Part shown: piece after piece, positions 53,306 to 64,000 of the stretch
Numbering within the stretch: the first letter of the stretch is position 1
How the letters are laid out: each line of letters opens with the position of its first letter
Source: Dryas octopetala
Lineage: Eukaryota > Streptophyta > Magnoliopsida > Rosales > Rosaceae
Direction: 5' to 3'
Assembly (NCBI GenBank): GCA_963921425.1
Contig: OY992839.1
Span: forward strand, 11,635,409-11,699,408
Length of the DNA: 64,000 nucleotides
Program-made: the position numbers and the translations under genes
Notes under the pieces: generated by a model
What the model was told of the DNA's origin: nothing
Seen by the model: only the letters and a program-made list of their open reading frames with translations
Database searches by the model: none

Positions 53306-54301
53306 GAAGGCCGAGTCGATCAAAACCCGGAAACAAAATGCTGAAAAATTCTGTGAATAATAGAATACGATGAGAGAGTTTGTTGTGTTTGGGCGTGATG
53401 GAAGTGGAACAGTCGAACAGAGATGAAGATGGAAGAGTATGAGAGAAGTTTCTTTTACGGGAAGAGAGTGCCTTTCCTTTCGTGGGTCCCACACTACTAC
53501 TTTTTTTTTTTTTTTTTTTGGTAATTACTACCATGAGGCTGGCAGGCTGCCGAGTTTTATCAGTTTTTCAAATTCATAGCGGCAAAAGAAGGTTAGAGAA
53601 ATCAGATGGTTCAGTTCTCTCAGAAACATATTTGACAGTTCACTTTCATCGGTATCAGAGTATCAGACCCAGTTCTATCAAAAATTCAAGATGAAATATC
53701 TGACGGCGCAATTTCTTTTTTGCTATTATGATGTTTGATTGAGATTAGGAGTGTCCGTTGGTTCAAAAATGTTTTAAATTTTTTGTAACAATTTTGACTG
53801 ATCGCTTTTTAATAAAAATACAAAAATATGTCGAAAATACAAAAATTAATGTCAAATCAATCTAAAGGTGGTGTTGTAAAATATAGTAAAAATGTTGGTT
53901 TTTTTTTTCAAAATTCAATTTAAAAATAAGGCTGAAAATCTAATCTACACTCTATAATAAATCTCAGCTCGGTCAATTTTAATAAAATGTGCTCGGCACT
54001 GTTTATCGAGTGTTCGGCAATTGTCACTGTTAGACAGTGGCTATTTGAACTGCATAAAAATAATACTTATAGATATACCTTATGTCTTTTCTTACATAAT
54101 TATGTCAAAAACTAATGAAACCAACATAAAACACACAATTCAAGTTTACGAAGTCATATTCACCTATGTTATAACGTAAAAATGATTGTTACTAATTAAT
54201 TGCCACTGTCGGAGTTGCCCAATTTCATAAACAAAAACACGCCGAATTTTTCACCATACCGCCCATGAAAACCATAATTGCATGAGTTTTTGAGGGAAGT
54301 A
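53306..54301. other. 5' flank of the SUMO protease gene and spacer
   Basis: Probable 5'UTR and promoter of the minus-strand protease lie at about 53306-53500, with a T-run at 53501-53519. Beyond that the sequence is AT-rich with no gene seen. Confidence 0.5.
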
Positions 54302-54309
54302 TTAAACTA

Positions 54310-55457
54310 GAGTGTTGCTATTTGCACACCTTTTTTTTTTTCTTTTTGCACACCCCTAACTCTCTTCTAAAATTTAAAATTTCTCTTAACACACCTCTTC
54401 AATTACCCTAATAACCCTCTTTTATTCATTTCACAAAACCTACCACCACAACACACCCCATTAATTCAGAGAAAAAAAAAAAAAAAACCACCCACCTCCC
54501 TTTCTTTGTATATGTCATCAACATCCTCAATTCGCCAAACTCTTTCTGTATTGCCTTTGGCTCTGCAAAAAGCAGTGAAGTACATATGAGACTTTCCAAA
54601 TAACAGTTGCTTGCTCGTTTACAGGTTTACTCTCTCTCTCTCTCTCTCTCTGAACATCCACCATTAAAACAAAACAAAAAAATTTTGACGACCCATTCGG
54701 CTGACTAGTGCCGAAACTAGTTTTTTCATTCGGCGAGTACATGCCGAACAATCTTATTCTATTTGTCGGATGATCACCGAACGAAACAACTAGTTTCAGC
54801 GAACCAGTGCCGAATGGCATGCTCGGGTCGCCGATACTTTCCTACTTGGGTCATCGCCATCCTAGGTACCTGCTTGGGTCGTCGCCGAATGAAACAACCA
54901 GTGGGTCGTCGTCCTAGTCTGTTTCTGTAATTTAATTTCAAACATTTACTGCAAACACTTGAATTTTGTTTTTGGGACAAAGACAGAGTATGGAGAGAAA
55001 GAGATGATTGGTATTGGCAATATTGACTTGGATGTTTGTTTATTCTACTGGAAGAGGTAAAATTTCTAATTTAAGCATCAAAATTTATCACTTATATTAT
55101 ATTAGAAATTGTTTAAGTTGATGGCATTTTTGGATTGGAGACTTGATATGTTTACTGGATTTTGTTGTTTATACACAAACTATAATTGGGTTTGGAAGGA
55201 ATTTTTGTTGGTAGAAAAAAAATTAGTTGAGGAGACACATTGGGCTTGCAAACTTCACTGATGGAGAGAAACGGATAGGTCATTGTCCTGGGTTGTGTTT
55301 TCAGACAAAGAGAAAGGAGAGAGGAGAGAGGGTGTGTAAAGAGAGTTTTTTTTGTCCTTTAAAGTCTTTTTCTTTTATGTCAATTAAGTAAATTCACAAA
55401 TTAAATTTTTAAAACGTGCAAAAATAGAGAAAAAAGAATATGCAAATAGCAGTACTC
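54310..55457. mobile_element. TIR DNA transposon, GAG-ended family, copy 2 (non-autonomous)
   Basis: The ends read GAGTGTTGCTATTTGCACAC and, from the right, GAGTACTGCTATTTGCATA. An exact 8-base target duplication TTAAACTA flanks it (54302-54309 and 55458-55465). The 1148-base body has a (CT)n run at about 54627-54650 and several TGCCGAA/ATTCGGC motifs at 54690-54895. No transposase. Same family as 1754-2749. Confidence 0.87.
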
Positions 55458-55465
55458 TTAAACTA

Positions 55466-55997
55466 TAGAATAGGCATTTTTTGTTATTCAGGGGAGGGAA
55501 GGGCAATACTCGAACTCCTGGCATGAATGTGAACTGTAAAGTGTTCTGTCACTGAAGTTAGAAGCCCCGCGAAGCATCACAGAGTAACCTACAATTTTAC
55601 AGTGGCTAGTATCCATAATTCTGGATCTCCCCTTGTTCTAGGCTTCTAGCCATAAAGAATCTAGGCCAATTAGACCCTATTTTTTTCCAACAATTTTCAG
55701 CTAGTAAAGAAATCATAACACATCCTTGGCCAAAAAAAAAAAAAAAAGAAATCATAACACAGAATAGCAAATAAATTTCAGATACAAAAGGAAAATGTTT
55801 GCGAGTTATAATCCGATAAAAAATAGCTAGCCAAATAAGATCCCACCCACAATTTTGAAATTAAAAAATCCATTTAAAACAATAATATATATGAAATTCT
55901 GAGCTTTTTGACAAGAACTTAGAACATTGTAATCTAAAAGAGCAAGTGGCAATCTTGCTAACAGATTGCAGCTTGTGAAGAAGACATTGGAAGGATC
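55466..55997. other. Spacer and 3'UTR of the GDI gene
   Basis: Intergenic sequence. TACTCGAACTCCTGGCATGA at 55509 is weakly B-box-like on the complement, a possible SINE trace. The last 150 bases are probably GDI 3'UTR. No gene. Confidence 0.45.
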
Positions 55998-58900
55998 TTA
56001 TTCTTCAGAAGCAGCACTTGCAGCACTTAGATCCACAGAAAGATCAAGAGCCTGAATTATTGAAAAAATAGAACAATCATTAATGAAAAGAGTTTCAAAC
56101 TTAATTTAACAAATGTGAAATAAATGCTAAAGTAATACTCCCACAAGTAAATTGCTCATTGCCCCTATATTCTGTCATTCTCTAAAGTTGATATAAGTAA
56201 TTTAATTCACTGCAAAAGGTACTAAAAGGTTACCTTTCCAGTAATCTTAGTGTACATGGCTAGCACATCTTGTACTGTGGACTCAAAGTGAGTAGTTGCA
56301 TCATAACTCTGCAAGTAATTCAACACTCAAAACTGATAGAATTCTCCATTGAAAAGAAGCATTATAAAGAAGACTCTAATGGTAGAAAGTTCTTGTTTGA
56401 GCAATTGAGCTACTTATATGAATAGGGAGTACTGACATGACATTTTTTCCAAATCACAGATGAAGAAAACCCTTTAATTAGGTTGAGTGCATATACCGAT
56501 CAAATCTTAATTTGATTCACCACTTTCTAAAGACAAGCTACACAGCCTACACCAAATACACGAATGCCATTATTGTAACTTGGAAATTTTTGTATCTCCT
56601 TTTAATTCAAAGGTTAAAAGTCCTGTCCTAGCTTGCTAAGGGAGAAAGAAGGTAAATTGACACATTTGCCTCAAACAAAAAAGAAAAAGTCAATCAGTTA
56701 GTAAAAAAAACATGGTGGTTAACAAGGCATAGTTATAGCTACTTACAGCAGATATGTAGCAACTGTCAGCTTGATGGTCGTTAGTGGGTATGTATCTGTC
56801 ATAAGTATCGTAGAAGATCTCATCTACAGGACCAAGAAGATCAATGCCAGGCTTTAATTCAACCTCAGGATTATCAGTCTCTGCTTCTGTCGAAACAAAA
56901 GCAATGAATTTTTCTTTTGGAGCTACATTGTGAGCATAGGAGCAACAGAATAGGTACCTGCAGCAAAATAGTAGTAACAAGGTACACATTATGAACGTAA
57001 CCAGATCTGTAAGTATCATCGATCATATGCTCGTTTTCATTTCCTATTTTTTGATCCAGATTATGATCTTAACAAAGCACATAAAACAAGCACATAAAGC
57101 AGTAAAAACCATTCACACTGGATTGTTTAATACTTTTTTCCTTGCCAGAGGAATTACCATCTTATTCACTTAATTTATGAGAGTAAAGCAGTAAAAACCA
57201 TTCAAACATGGCCAAGAGCAGAAGCTTCTATCTATTGTTAGTTTTCAGTACCTACTTTGAAGTACATTTTGTATTAATCACGAACAACGCTTCAACATAA
57301 TGACTCTGAGGAATCCTTGCTCTAAAGCAATCCCTCTTGTATGCTAAATCATAGATGGAGAAAGTTAGGTGGAGAGCTACCAAGACCAAAGTGCCCAGTG
57401 TTGCTCAAGAGCACATAATTAGTATCTTAATTTCATCGGCAACTGAATGCATACATATTAAAAGTTTATTAATCTTGAATGCATTGTTGAACACACTACA
57501 AGAAATGTGTTTAGTAGTCACGCACATATCTGATTTACGACCAAGTTGCTTCTGTGGCAGAATAACCTGGGCCGAGTGAGAATCATTGGTTTCTGGAATA
57601 GGATGGCTCATTATACATATAGCACGAGCAACTTTTCCAACTTTCTTTACCTGTTGACAATAGTGACAGAAAAAACGTTATGGGTAAAGCTCAAGATATT
57701 CCAGACTAGACAGATGTTGCATACCATCAATCATTTGGAGAAGCTTTAACTTAGAACATTATTGATCACAAGGTAGGAGATGGGTGGAGCCCAAAATGTT
57801 CATATTTTTGAGAAAGGATACCTTATCAGGCAAATATGATGGATCACAAACAACTTTCTTGCATTTAGCAGTTTCTCCTTCTGAGGTCACACCAATAGCT
57901 TTCCCACTATCATCAAATTTCACCTATAATACAAAATATAATAAGTATTATCAACAAATCTAATATATGAAATTTAAGCTGTAGTGAAAATTTCTTAAAA
58001 GGGAAATTGATTCTCCTTGTTTCTTCTTGTTGTTCGATGAACCTTAAAAAAGGTGAAAAGCATTTGGAGGAGATATAGAGAACTGTCTTAGACTCCAGCT
58101 TTAAGAGGCAATTGCAGAAAAAAGTATCAGAACTTAATCCCACCAGATAGTCTGTTGCCTGAGAAATTGGTACCATAATTATAGTCTCATGCTGACATAA
58201 CGGGCAAAATCCCTCCCCATGTTACGTTAGAATGATATTTCAGACATTGGATATGTCATGGAGATGGAGACATAAGAAGTATGCTTAATTAATGAGCAGC
58301 TTGCATTTGGAGGTTATAAAAGAATGAGCACCAAGGCATTTTTCTTGAGCATGCACCTAGGGAAAGCCACAAGGATCTAGGTGCAAGCATCACAATGTTG
58401 CACACCATACACAAACTACATGGATATATAAAAAGGATACCATAATAATATGGACTACTTTACCGTACAGTCCGGCTTGTTGAGCATGTAAGTTCCACCG
58501 TAAACTGCACTTAAGCGTGCAAAGGCCTGCAATATACAACAAGCTCAGAAAGGCAACTAATTTTAGTATGTACACACATAGTTACAGATAGAAACAGACC
58601 TGAGGCAACTCTCCCAGTCCATACAGTGGATAGATATAAGGTGATCCCCCTTGGAAACGGGCCAAAGATTCTGCATAGAGCTTTACAAAAGAAATGCTAT
58701 ATAATTATATAAAAATTATCAAGTGACCATGCAAAAAAAGGGGACAAAGAAAATACTTTAAGAGAATAACTAGCACGACCAAGCTTATATCTCCAATCAA
58801 AATATGTCTTTCTCTTCTTACTTTTTAAATTTAAGGTAACTATCATTAAAAGCTCCACAGTGTGTGTCAGTCTTCAAGAAAAAAGCAACAGATCGAGTAT

Positions 58901-61754
58901 GACAAGGTTGGCTTAACTCCTATTCAAATTACAGATATGCACATGAACAAATATGCTATTGGCACTAGCTAGAGGCAGCTTTCATAAGCTAATATGATGA
59001 ATAGGCCATATAATAGAAATCCACATGATGACAATGACTAACAAAAGAATCAGAATACCAATCAATATATAGCAGAACATGCCACTACACAAGATATAGC
59101 AGAACATGGTTGAACCTTCATTTTCTTCACAAACTCCATGGCTGGCTCATCCAAGTAAGAATCATCAATATGAAGTGCCAAGGCATGACCAATAAAGTCG
59201 ATTGTATCGTCTTCTAGCCCATATTTCCTACAACCATCACATTAGCCATCTAAATTAATGTTGTTGGATGGAGTGAGCAATCAAATGTAAAATTGACATT
59301 AAAACAGCACACTTTTTTCCTGGCTGCAATATATTACGTGCAAGAGCACTTTTCTGCATGACCAAAGTTGATGGTACAAAGAAAGAAACAAGGCAGGACA
59401 GTAGTGAGAGCAGATAAAATCTAGAGTTTGACAATGTGACATGTATTTTGTCACTAATTAACTAAAAGTAGAGAGGAAAACAGAGAGGAAACAACTAAAG
59501 TGAAACCACACAGACATTTATTATAAAAATTAGTACCAATGCAAGTGTTTTCATATGATCTTGAGTAGACTAAATGTAAAGCGAGGGAAAAAAAAATGAA
59601 TATGGGGACAGTAAGTATACGTGATAAGCTCTCTTGCTGTAACTTTGTGCAAATCCAGCCCTTCATGAGATTTGGGATCACTCTCTTCAAAGTCTTGAAC
59701 ATAAATGAAGAACTTCCGAGCACGGCGCTTCTCAAACAGTCCCATCAATGGAGATTTTAGTGCTTCAACATCGGTTGCTGGAACTTTATAGATCTAAAAA
59801 CAACAATATTTAATAAGCTTACACTTAGAAATGTAAGATGAATTCTTGAATGTAAGAGATTTAATTTGATATTAGCAACTCTGAATAAATTCCTATTGTG
59901 TAGTCATATATCATATCTATGTACCTTTTTTTTGTTATACACAAAGCTACCATCAACAGCCTTAAAGTTTAGATACTTGGTCACATTTGTGTGGATCAGG
60001 ACACGGACCAAAGCACCATTGGCCATCATGAACTACCAGAAGAAATGGAAACAGAGCAGTGATCTTAGAATAGATAAAACAAAATTCGACCAAACACAAA
60101 CTGATACAAAATGAGGTCTAAGGCGAAAATTACAAATGAGTCATTGTTAAATTGATATGTTACTATATAATTACTAACCAAGAGTTTCTTCAAGTTTCTT
60201 ATTTAAAAACCATTCTATTCTTTCTTTGATATGCAAAATTTCTAGTTTTCATATTTTTCTCTTTTTTTGCTTTTTTGCTTAGTTTTTCATATCTAGTTTC
60301 ATATTTTATTTTTCTTTTCTTTTGAAGTAATGCACTTTAAAGCATTATAGAAAATTGTATGTAGGGATGTGTTTTCGCTAATATACAATGAACAAAATAA
60401 ACTCTAAATACCTTTGGTATCATGTCAGCATTGTACTCCCTGCTAGAGCCCAAAGGTTCTGGAGGCTTGTCTTCTCCCTTAAAACGCTTCCAAAGCTATA
60501 AAGCAACAATTAATATAAAGTTTGAAAGATGATAAACTCTTTTCAACAATTTCTTGTGAGGTTTAGTATCAGATGGACACAAAGTTACCTATGTTTCTGA
60601 ATCAAATATGAAAGGAGTAAGTACCTGTGTAAGGTTAAGAGAGGTTGATGCTCCTCCATAGTAGTCATTTCTGTCCATATGCAAAACCTGTTTCAAGATT
60701 AACCATCCGCTGGAGCAGGGGGGCTACATTCAATTCGTAAAAGCAAATAGAAAGCAACATATTTGAAAAAAAAACAAGGGTTGCAATTTTCACACTCCTA
60801 TTTTATGCATTTGCACTCCCCTTAAATCTAAGCTTTCATTCTCCTTTTATTTAGTCAATTACCAGAGCATAAAAATACTTAGAGAAGTCCGAATGTACAA
60901 ATTTGGAATGTGAAAATTGTCACCCTAAAAAAATGGGCAAGCATAAAGATCCCTAAAAAGGTAGTTGTAAGGTAGCCCAGTTGGAAGGGCCATAGAATTA
61001 CTCATAATGTGCACAAGTTCGGTCCTCTCTCCCCCAAATAAAAATAGAAAGAAAAGAAGATCCCTATAAAGAAGAAGATCAAGAAATGTGTAAGGATAGC
61101 TAAGACAAAGAGAGGATAAAAATTCAACAAGTGTGTTGAACTTGAACGTGCACAATTGATAGTGAATTAAATGCAAACCATGATTTGAAGTACAATGACA
61201 ACATTGACAAAAATAAAACTATTTGTATCTGAGGTGGAACCCACGTCGGTGAATGGGTCTTCGAGATGTGATCAGTATGTAATGTGGTCAGTGATCAACA
61301 ATGTGGTCAGCCAATGTGGTACATTTAGCATACTCTAAATAAAAACCTTGTTCTAACTTAATTGGACTTGCTCTACATGAATTCAAAACTCCATTCTTTT
61401 CTATCTTGGATCATATTTTCATTTAAGCCATGCACCATGAGGCTTAGAAATGAAGATTAAAAAAAGAAACAGGGAAACAATGCACAATTAAAAAAAATAA
61501 AATCAAATTGAACAATCTCAGTAGAGGGGTGAGCTCCGGACATATCTGTCTAGTTAACTATCAAATCAAAAATAGAGAGACAACCTCCCAATTATATATA
61601 TACTTGTTAAAATAGAATTAATTTAGAAAATAATGCAAGAAGGAATGAAAATGAAGCATTGAGTTACTTTGAGGCCATCAACGGAGAGAAGGCCACTAAG
61701 AATGCATTCCTTGAGACCCGTCCCGAGAACTATGACGTCATACTCTTCATCCAT
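55998..61754 (-). CDS. GDI: Rab GDP-dissociation inhibitor (445 aa, 13 exons)
   Basis: Exons in transcription order: 61668-61754, 60625-60687, 60412-60495, 59925-60032, 59621-59793, 59116-59227, 58600-58680, 58464-58526, 57822-57923, 57526-57650, 56747-56957, 56234-56308, 55998-56051. All junctions are GT-AG with phase maintained, and 445 residues is the usual GDI length. Signatures: [20 protein letters not shown], the dinucleotide-fold start; [45 protein letters not shown]-like [37 protein letters not shown]. It is a cytosolic chaperone that extracts prenylated GDP-bound Rab GTPases from membranes and recycles them in vesicle transport. The C-terminus is acidic (AASAASEE). No oddities. Confidence 0.97.
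60777..60926. mobile_element. 150-base MITE in GDI intron 1
   Basis: The ends read AGGGTTGCAATTTTCACACTCC and, from the right, AGGGTGACAATTTTCACATTCC. The A-rich flanks hide any target duplication. The termini resemble those of the GAG-ended elements (GGGTTGCTATTTGCACACCC), so it may be a miniature relative. It lies in intron 1, between GDI exons 1 and 2. Confidence 0.7.
60958..61060 (+). mobile_element. SINE-like tRNA-derived element
   Basis: GTAGCCCAGTTGG fits the polymerase III A box, and AAGTTCGGTCCTC about 45 bases on approximates the B box, followed by an A-rich tail (AAATAAAAATAGAAAGAAAAG). It is in GDI intron 1, directly after the MITE. Confidence 0.55.
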
Positions 61755-61893
61755 GGCAGCAAAGAAAAAGCAAGCAACGGCCTACTTTCAGAAACAAATG
61801 AGATCTCTTGAGAGAGAATCAAAGTAATAGGGATTGAGAAGTGGAAGGGAGAGAGAGATGGGATGAGATGAGATGGGATGAGATGAGATGGAG

Positions 61894-61933
<40 letters not shown>

Positions 61934-61980
61934 TGTGATCTGGTTTTGAGCATGTGGGATTTGGAACAGGTCTTTAGCGG
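61755..61980 (-). promoter_or_regulatory. GDI 5' leader and promoter-proximal region
   Basis: Directly upstream of the GDI ATG: purine-rich on the plus strand with GGGATGAGATGAGATG repeats and a (GA)n run at about 61897-61930, so the leader is CT-rich on the transcribed sense strand, as is common in plant housekeeping 5'UTRs. No clear TATA box found. Confidence 0.4.
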
Positions 61981-62199
61981 GAAGTAACGAGACTAACGCA
62001 CATGAAACAGGTCTGTTAAGAAATGGCCGATTACCAAGTAGTGAATAAAACTGAGAGCCCCATTTCTTTCAAGTCTTCAAGCTATTGTATTAGTTATATA
62101 CCGTTTTTTAGGTTGCATTTTATTTTGTGAGAGAAGAGTAATATAAATATTGTATTTCTTTGATACATTCTGACTTTCTGAATTAAAAAGGTTGATAAT

Positions 62200-62761
62200 A
62201 TTATGGATTATTTCTCATGCATACTGAATGACTTCATGCAATAATTTACATAAATAACCGATGTATCAAAGCATTATAGACAAAAATAATCGTTGTGTTG
62301 AATGACTTCATGCAACAATTTACAAAAAATAACTGTTGTACGAAAGAATTATAGACATGTAAACACCGTGTTAATTAATTAATATCACACACAACTGTTT
62401 TTTAAAAATCACTATCTTCTTAAGGGGTATTTTAGCTTATGTTTCTATCTAAAATAATTGTAAAATACAAACATTAATAAACGTAACCATTGTCTAACCC
62501 ATTGTTACACATCGGCTATTATATATAAACTGATATCTAGATAAGCACTCAACAACAGTTTTTTCTAAATCATTGGTTTTGAAGGGTGTATATACAACAA
62601 TTTTACGCGCAAAACTATTGTGTTAATTAATGTCATCTAAACAACGGAAAAAAAATGTTGTCTTATTATACCCCAATAAACGTCGGTCGATTAGACAACA
62701 GTAAAGTAGCCGAATAGACAACGGTTAAAATTCTTCGTCTATTCACTTTTTTGTTGTAGTG
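62200..62761. mobile_element. Probable CACTA-type transposon end
   Basis: The right terminus TTTTTTGTTGTAGTG (ending 62761) is the complement of a CACTACAACAAAAAA end typical of CACTA elements. The preceding 550 bases contain repeated GTTGTC/ACAAC motifs and a tandem repeat of about 80 bases (GAATGACTTCATGCAA at 62227 and 62310), as in CACTA subterminal regions. The matching left end and 3-base duplication were not found, so the element may be truncated. Confidence 0.4.
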
Positions 62762-62999
62762 CAAAAATCGCATTCCCAACTATATTTAAATTTAATAATT
62801 GTAAACATGTTATAATTTTAATAGATTGTTCACATCGCCCCCGTGTTACAGTCATATATAATAATTTTTCTCCTATATTAATCATATATAACATCGACAC
62901 TACTACAAAATGTCCGCAAAAACCCTAAACCCTTATCTCCTCTGCCGCTCTAGGGTTTATATATCACAGACCTCTCCTAAACCCTCTTCGAGATCAACC

Positions 63000-63654
63000 A
63001 TGGTGACCCATTTGATCTTCTCTCGCTCTCTTCCCAAAACAAAAGGTTTAGCCTCCTTTCCTCTCTCGCTCTCTCTCCACCACCGCTTCCATGTCCACAG
63101 CCCACTCTCGGCGCTCCACTCTCTCTCTTTCTCTATCATCCACCGCCTCCTCCCCCTGACCGGAGTCATTGCATCCGGCAGTTGCGTCTCTCAGGCAGCC
63201 GTCAAGTGCTTAGTGACTAATTCCCAGCAAGGAGACGACCCACCTCGATGATGGACGCGACTTCGAGCACTGGCTGGTCGTCATGAAGCCGCCAGAGGGT
63301 GATGCCAGTAGGGATGACATCATCGACAGCTACATCAAAACCCTAGCCATGGTCGTGGGAAGCGAGGAAGAAGCAAGAATGAAGATGTACTCGGTTTCGA
63401 CCATGTACTATTATGCATTTGGGGCACTTGTATCTGAACAAGTTACGAACAAAATCAAAGACTTGCCTAGAGTCCTGGGGGTGGTTCCTGATTCTTACTG
63501 GGATGCTAAGAACAGAGATTATGGAGGAGAGCCTTTTGTTAATGGGCAAGCAGTACCATATGATCCCAAGTACCATGAGCAATTACGAAACATTCTTCGC
63601 TTAAAAATGAGAATGGGGTGTCAATATATGTTCACGGGCATTCGGGAAGATTAA
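63000..63654 (+). pseudogene. MORF: MORF/RIP organellar RNA-editing-factor pseudogene (likely retrocopy)
   Basis: The first part (63000-63251) reads as an organelle transit-peptide-like leader (MVTHLIFSRSLPKTKGLASF), then runs out of frame near 63240. The next part resumes in another frame with DFEHWLVVMKPPEG at about 63260, followed by DDIIDSYIKTLAMVVGSEEE, YYYAFGALVSEQ, PDSYWDAKNRDYGGEPF and VPYDPKYHE, the full MORF box of multiple organellar RNA editing factors. After VPYDPKYHE the expected EWIRNN continuation and Gly/Pro-rich tail are lost. The MORF box is uninterrupted, whereas family genes are normally split, so a processed copy is likely. No clear poly(A) tract or target duplication was seen. 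Confidence 0.8.
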
Positions 63655-64000
63655 GAAAACATCAGGTTGAAAATCCATGATTTTATATATAATGCATTTG
63701 TTGCTCCTACTTTTGATTTTTTTAATTTTGAAATGTCAAACAGATGATGGAAATGTTACAATTCATAAATAAAAAATTTCAATTGGTTCTGCTATATATA
63801 CCTACTGCTTAGGTGAAACATGATGATCTAACAAATTATAATTGCAAAGGCAAACATGCATGAAGCAAGTATCACACCACACAAATCACTGCATGCGCCC
63901 AAATAGTTTTGGAATGTACCATTTTATCGGAATAAACCCACCCAATTCATACATCTTATTTGAGTACCTAGAATTTTAAAAATATGCATCTAGTGCTAAT
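63655..64000. other. Spacer at window end
   Basis: AT-rich, no feature recognised. Confidence 0.4.

Noticed and set aside
57488-57512. CACTA transposon terminus in GDI intron (CACTACAAGAAATG)
   Set aside because: Only a short match, with no partner end, no subterminal repeats and no target duplication; it borders an intact GDI exon.

Overview
This is eukaryotic nuclear DNA from a flowering plant, most likely a woody eudicot. The evidence is spliced genes with GT-AG introns, AT-rich spacers, a nuclear tRNA-Ile(AAU), plant-only families (NAC, PELPK, plant mobile domain, MORF) and a dense load of Mutator-like, hAT-like, LINE and SINE insertions. The species cannot be named from the sequence alone.

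Layout. 0.2-1.3 kb: a three-exon small membrane protein (+). 1.7-7.3 kb: transposon-rich spacer with a GAG-ended TIR element, a Ty1/copia fossil, a 2.2 kb MULE-like element and a TRIM-like fossil. 7.4-12.2 kb: a 938-residue coiled-coil protein related to Arabidopsis At4g38062 (+), followed by a 1.4 kb MULE-type element with very long inverted repeats. 14.1 kb: tRNA-Ile. 16.8-18.2 kb: a single-exon NAC transcription factor (+). 19.2-40.0 kb: a direct tandem segmental duplication of a block of about 6.9 kb. Each copy carries a PELPK proline-rich cell-wall protein gene (+), a 72-codon conserved reading frame (-) and a four-exon magnesium-dependent phosphatase 1 gene (-). Copy B is twice as long, mainly because it received a 6.55 kb MULE carrying a decayed transposase and a decayed plant-mobile-domain gene, plus a 366 bp and a 95 bp MITE. 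Copy A preserves the empty sites of all three. 40.9-53.3 kb: a 15-exon ULP2-type SUMO protease (-), whose introns are stuffed with LINE, SINE and MITE insertions. 54.3-55.5 kb: a second GAG-ended TIR element. 56.0-61.8 kb: a 13-exon Rab GDP-dissociation inhibitor (-). 62.2-62.8 kb: a probable CACTA end. 63.0-63.7 kb: an intronless, frameshifted MORF/RIP organellar RNA-editing-factor pseudogene.

The host genes are not an operon and share no obvious pathway. Exon structures for MDP-1 (both copies), ULP2 and GDI were built by hand from splice sites, and codon phase is preserved across every junction. The most interesting features are the natural filled/empty-site experiment made by the tandem duplication, the contrasting fates of the two PELPK paralogues, and a MULE that looks older than the duplication it post-dates. 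No wholly new biological system was found.
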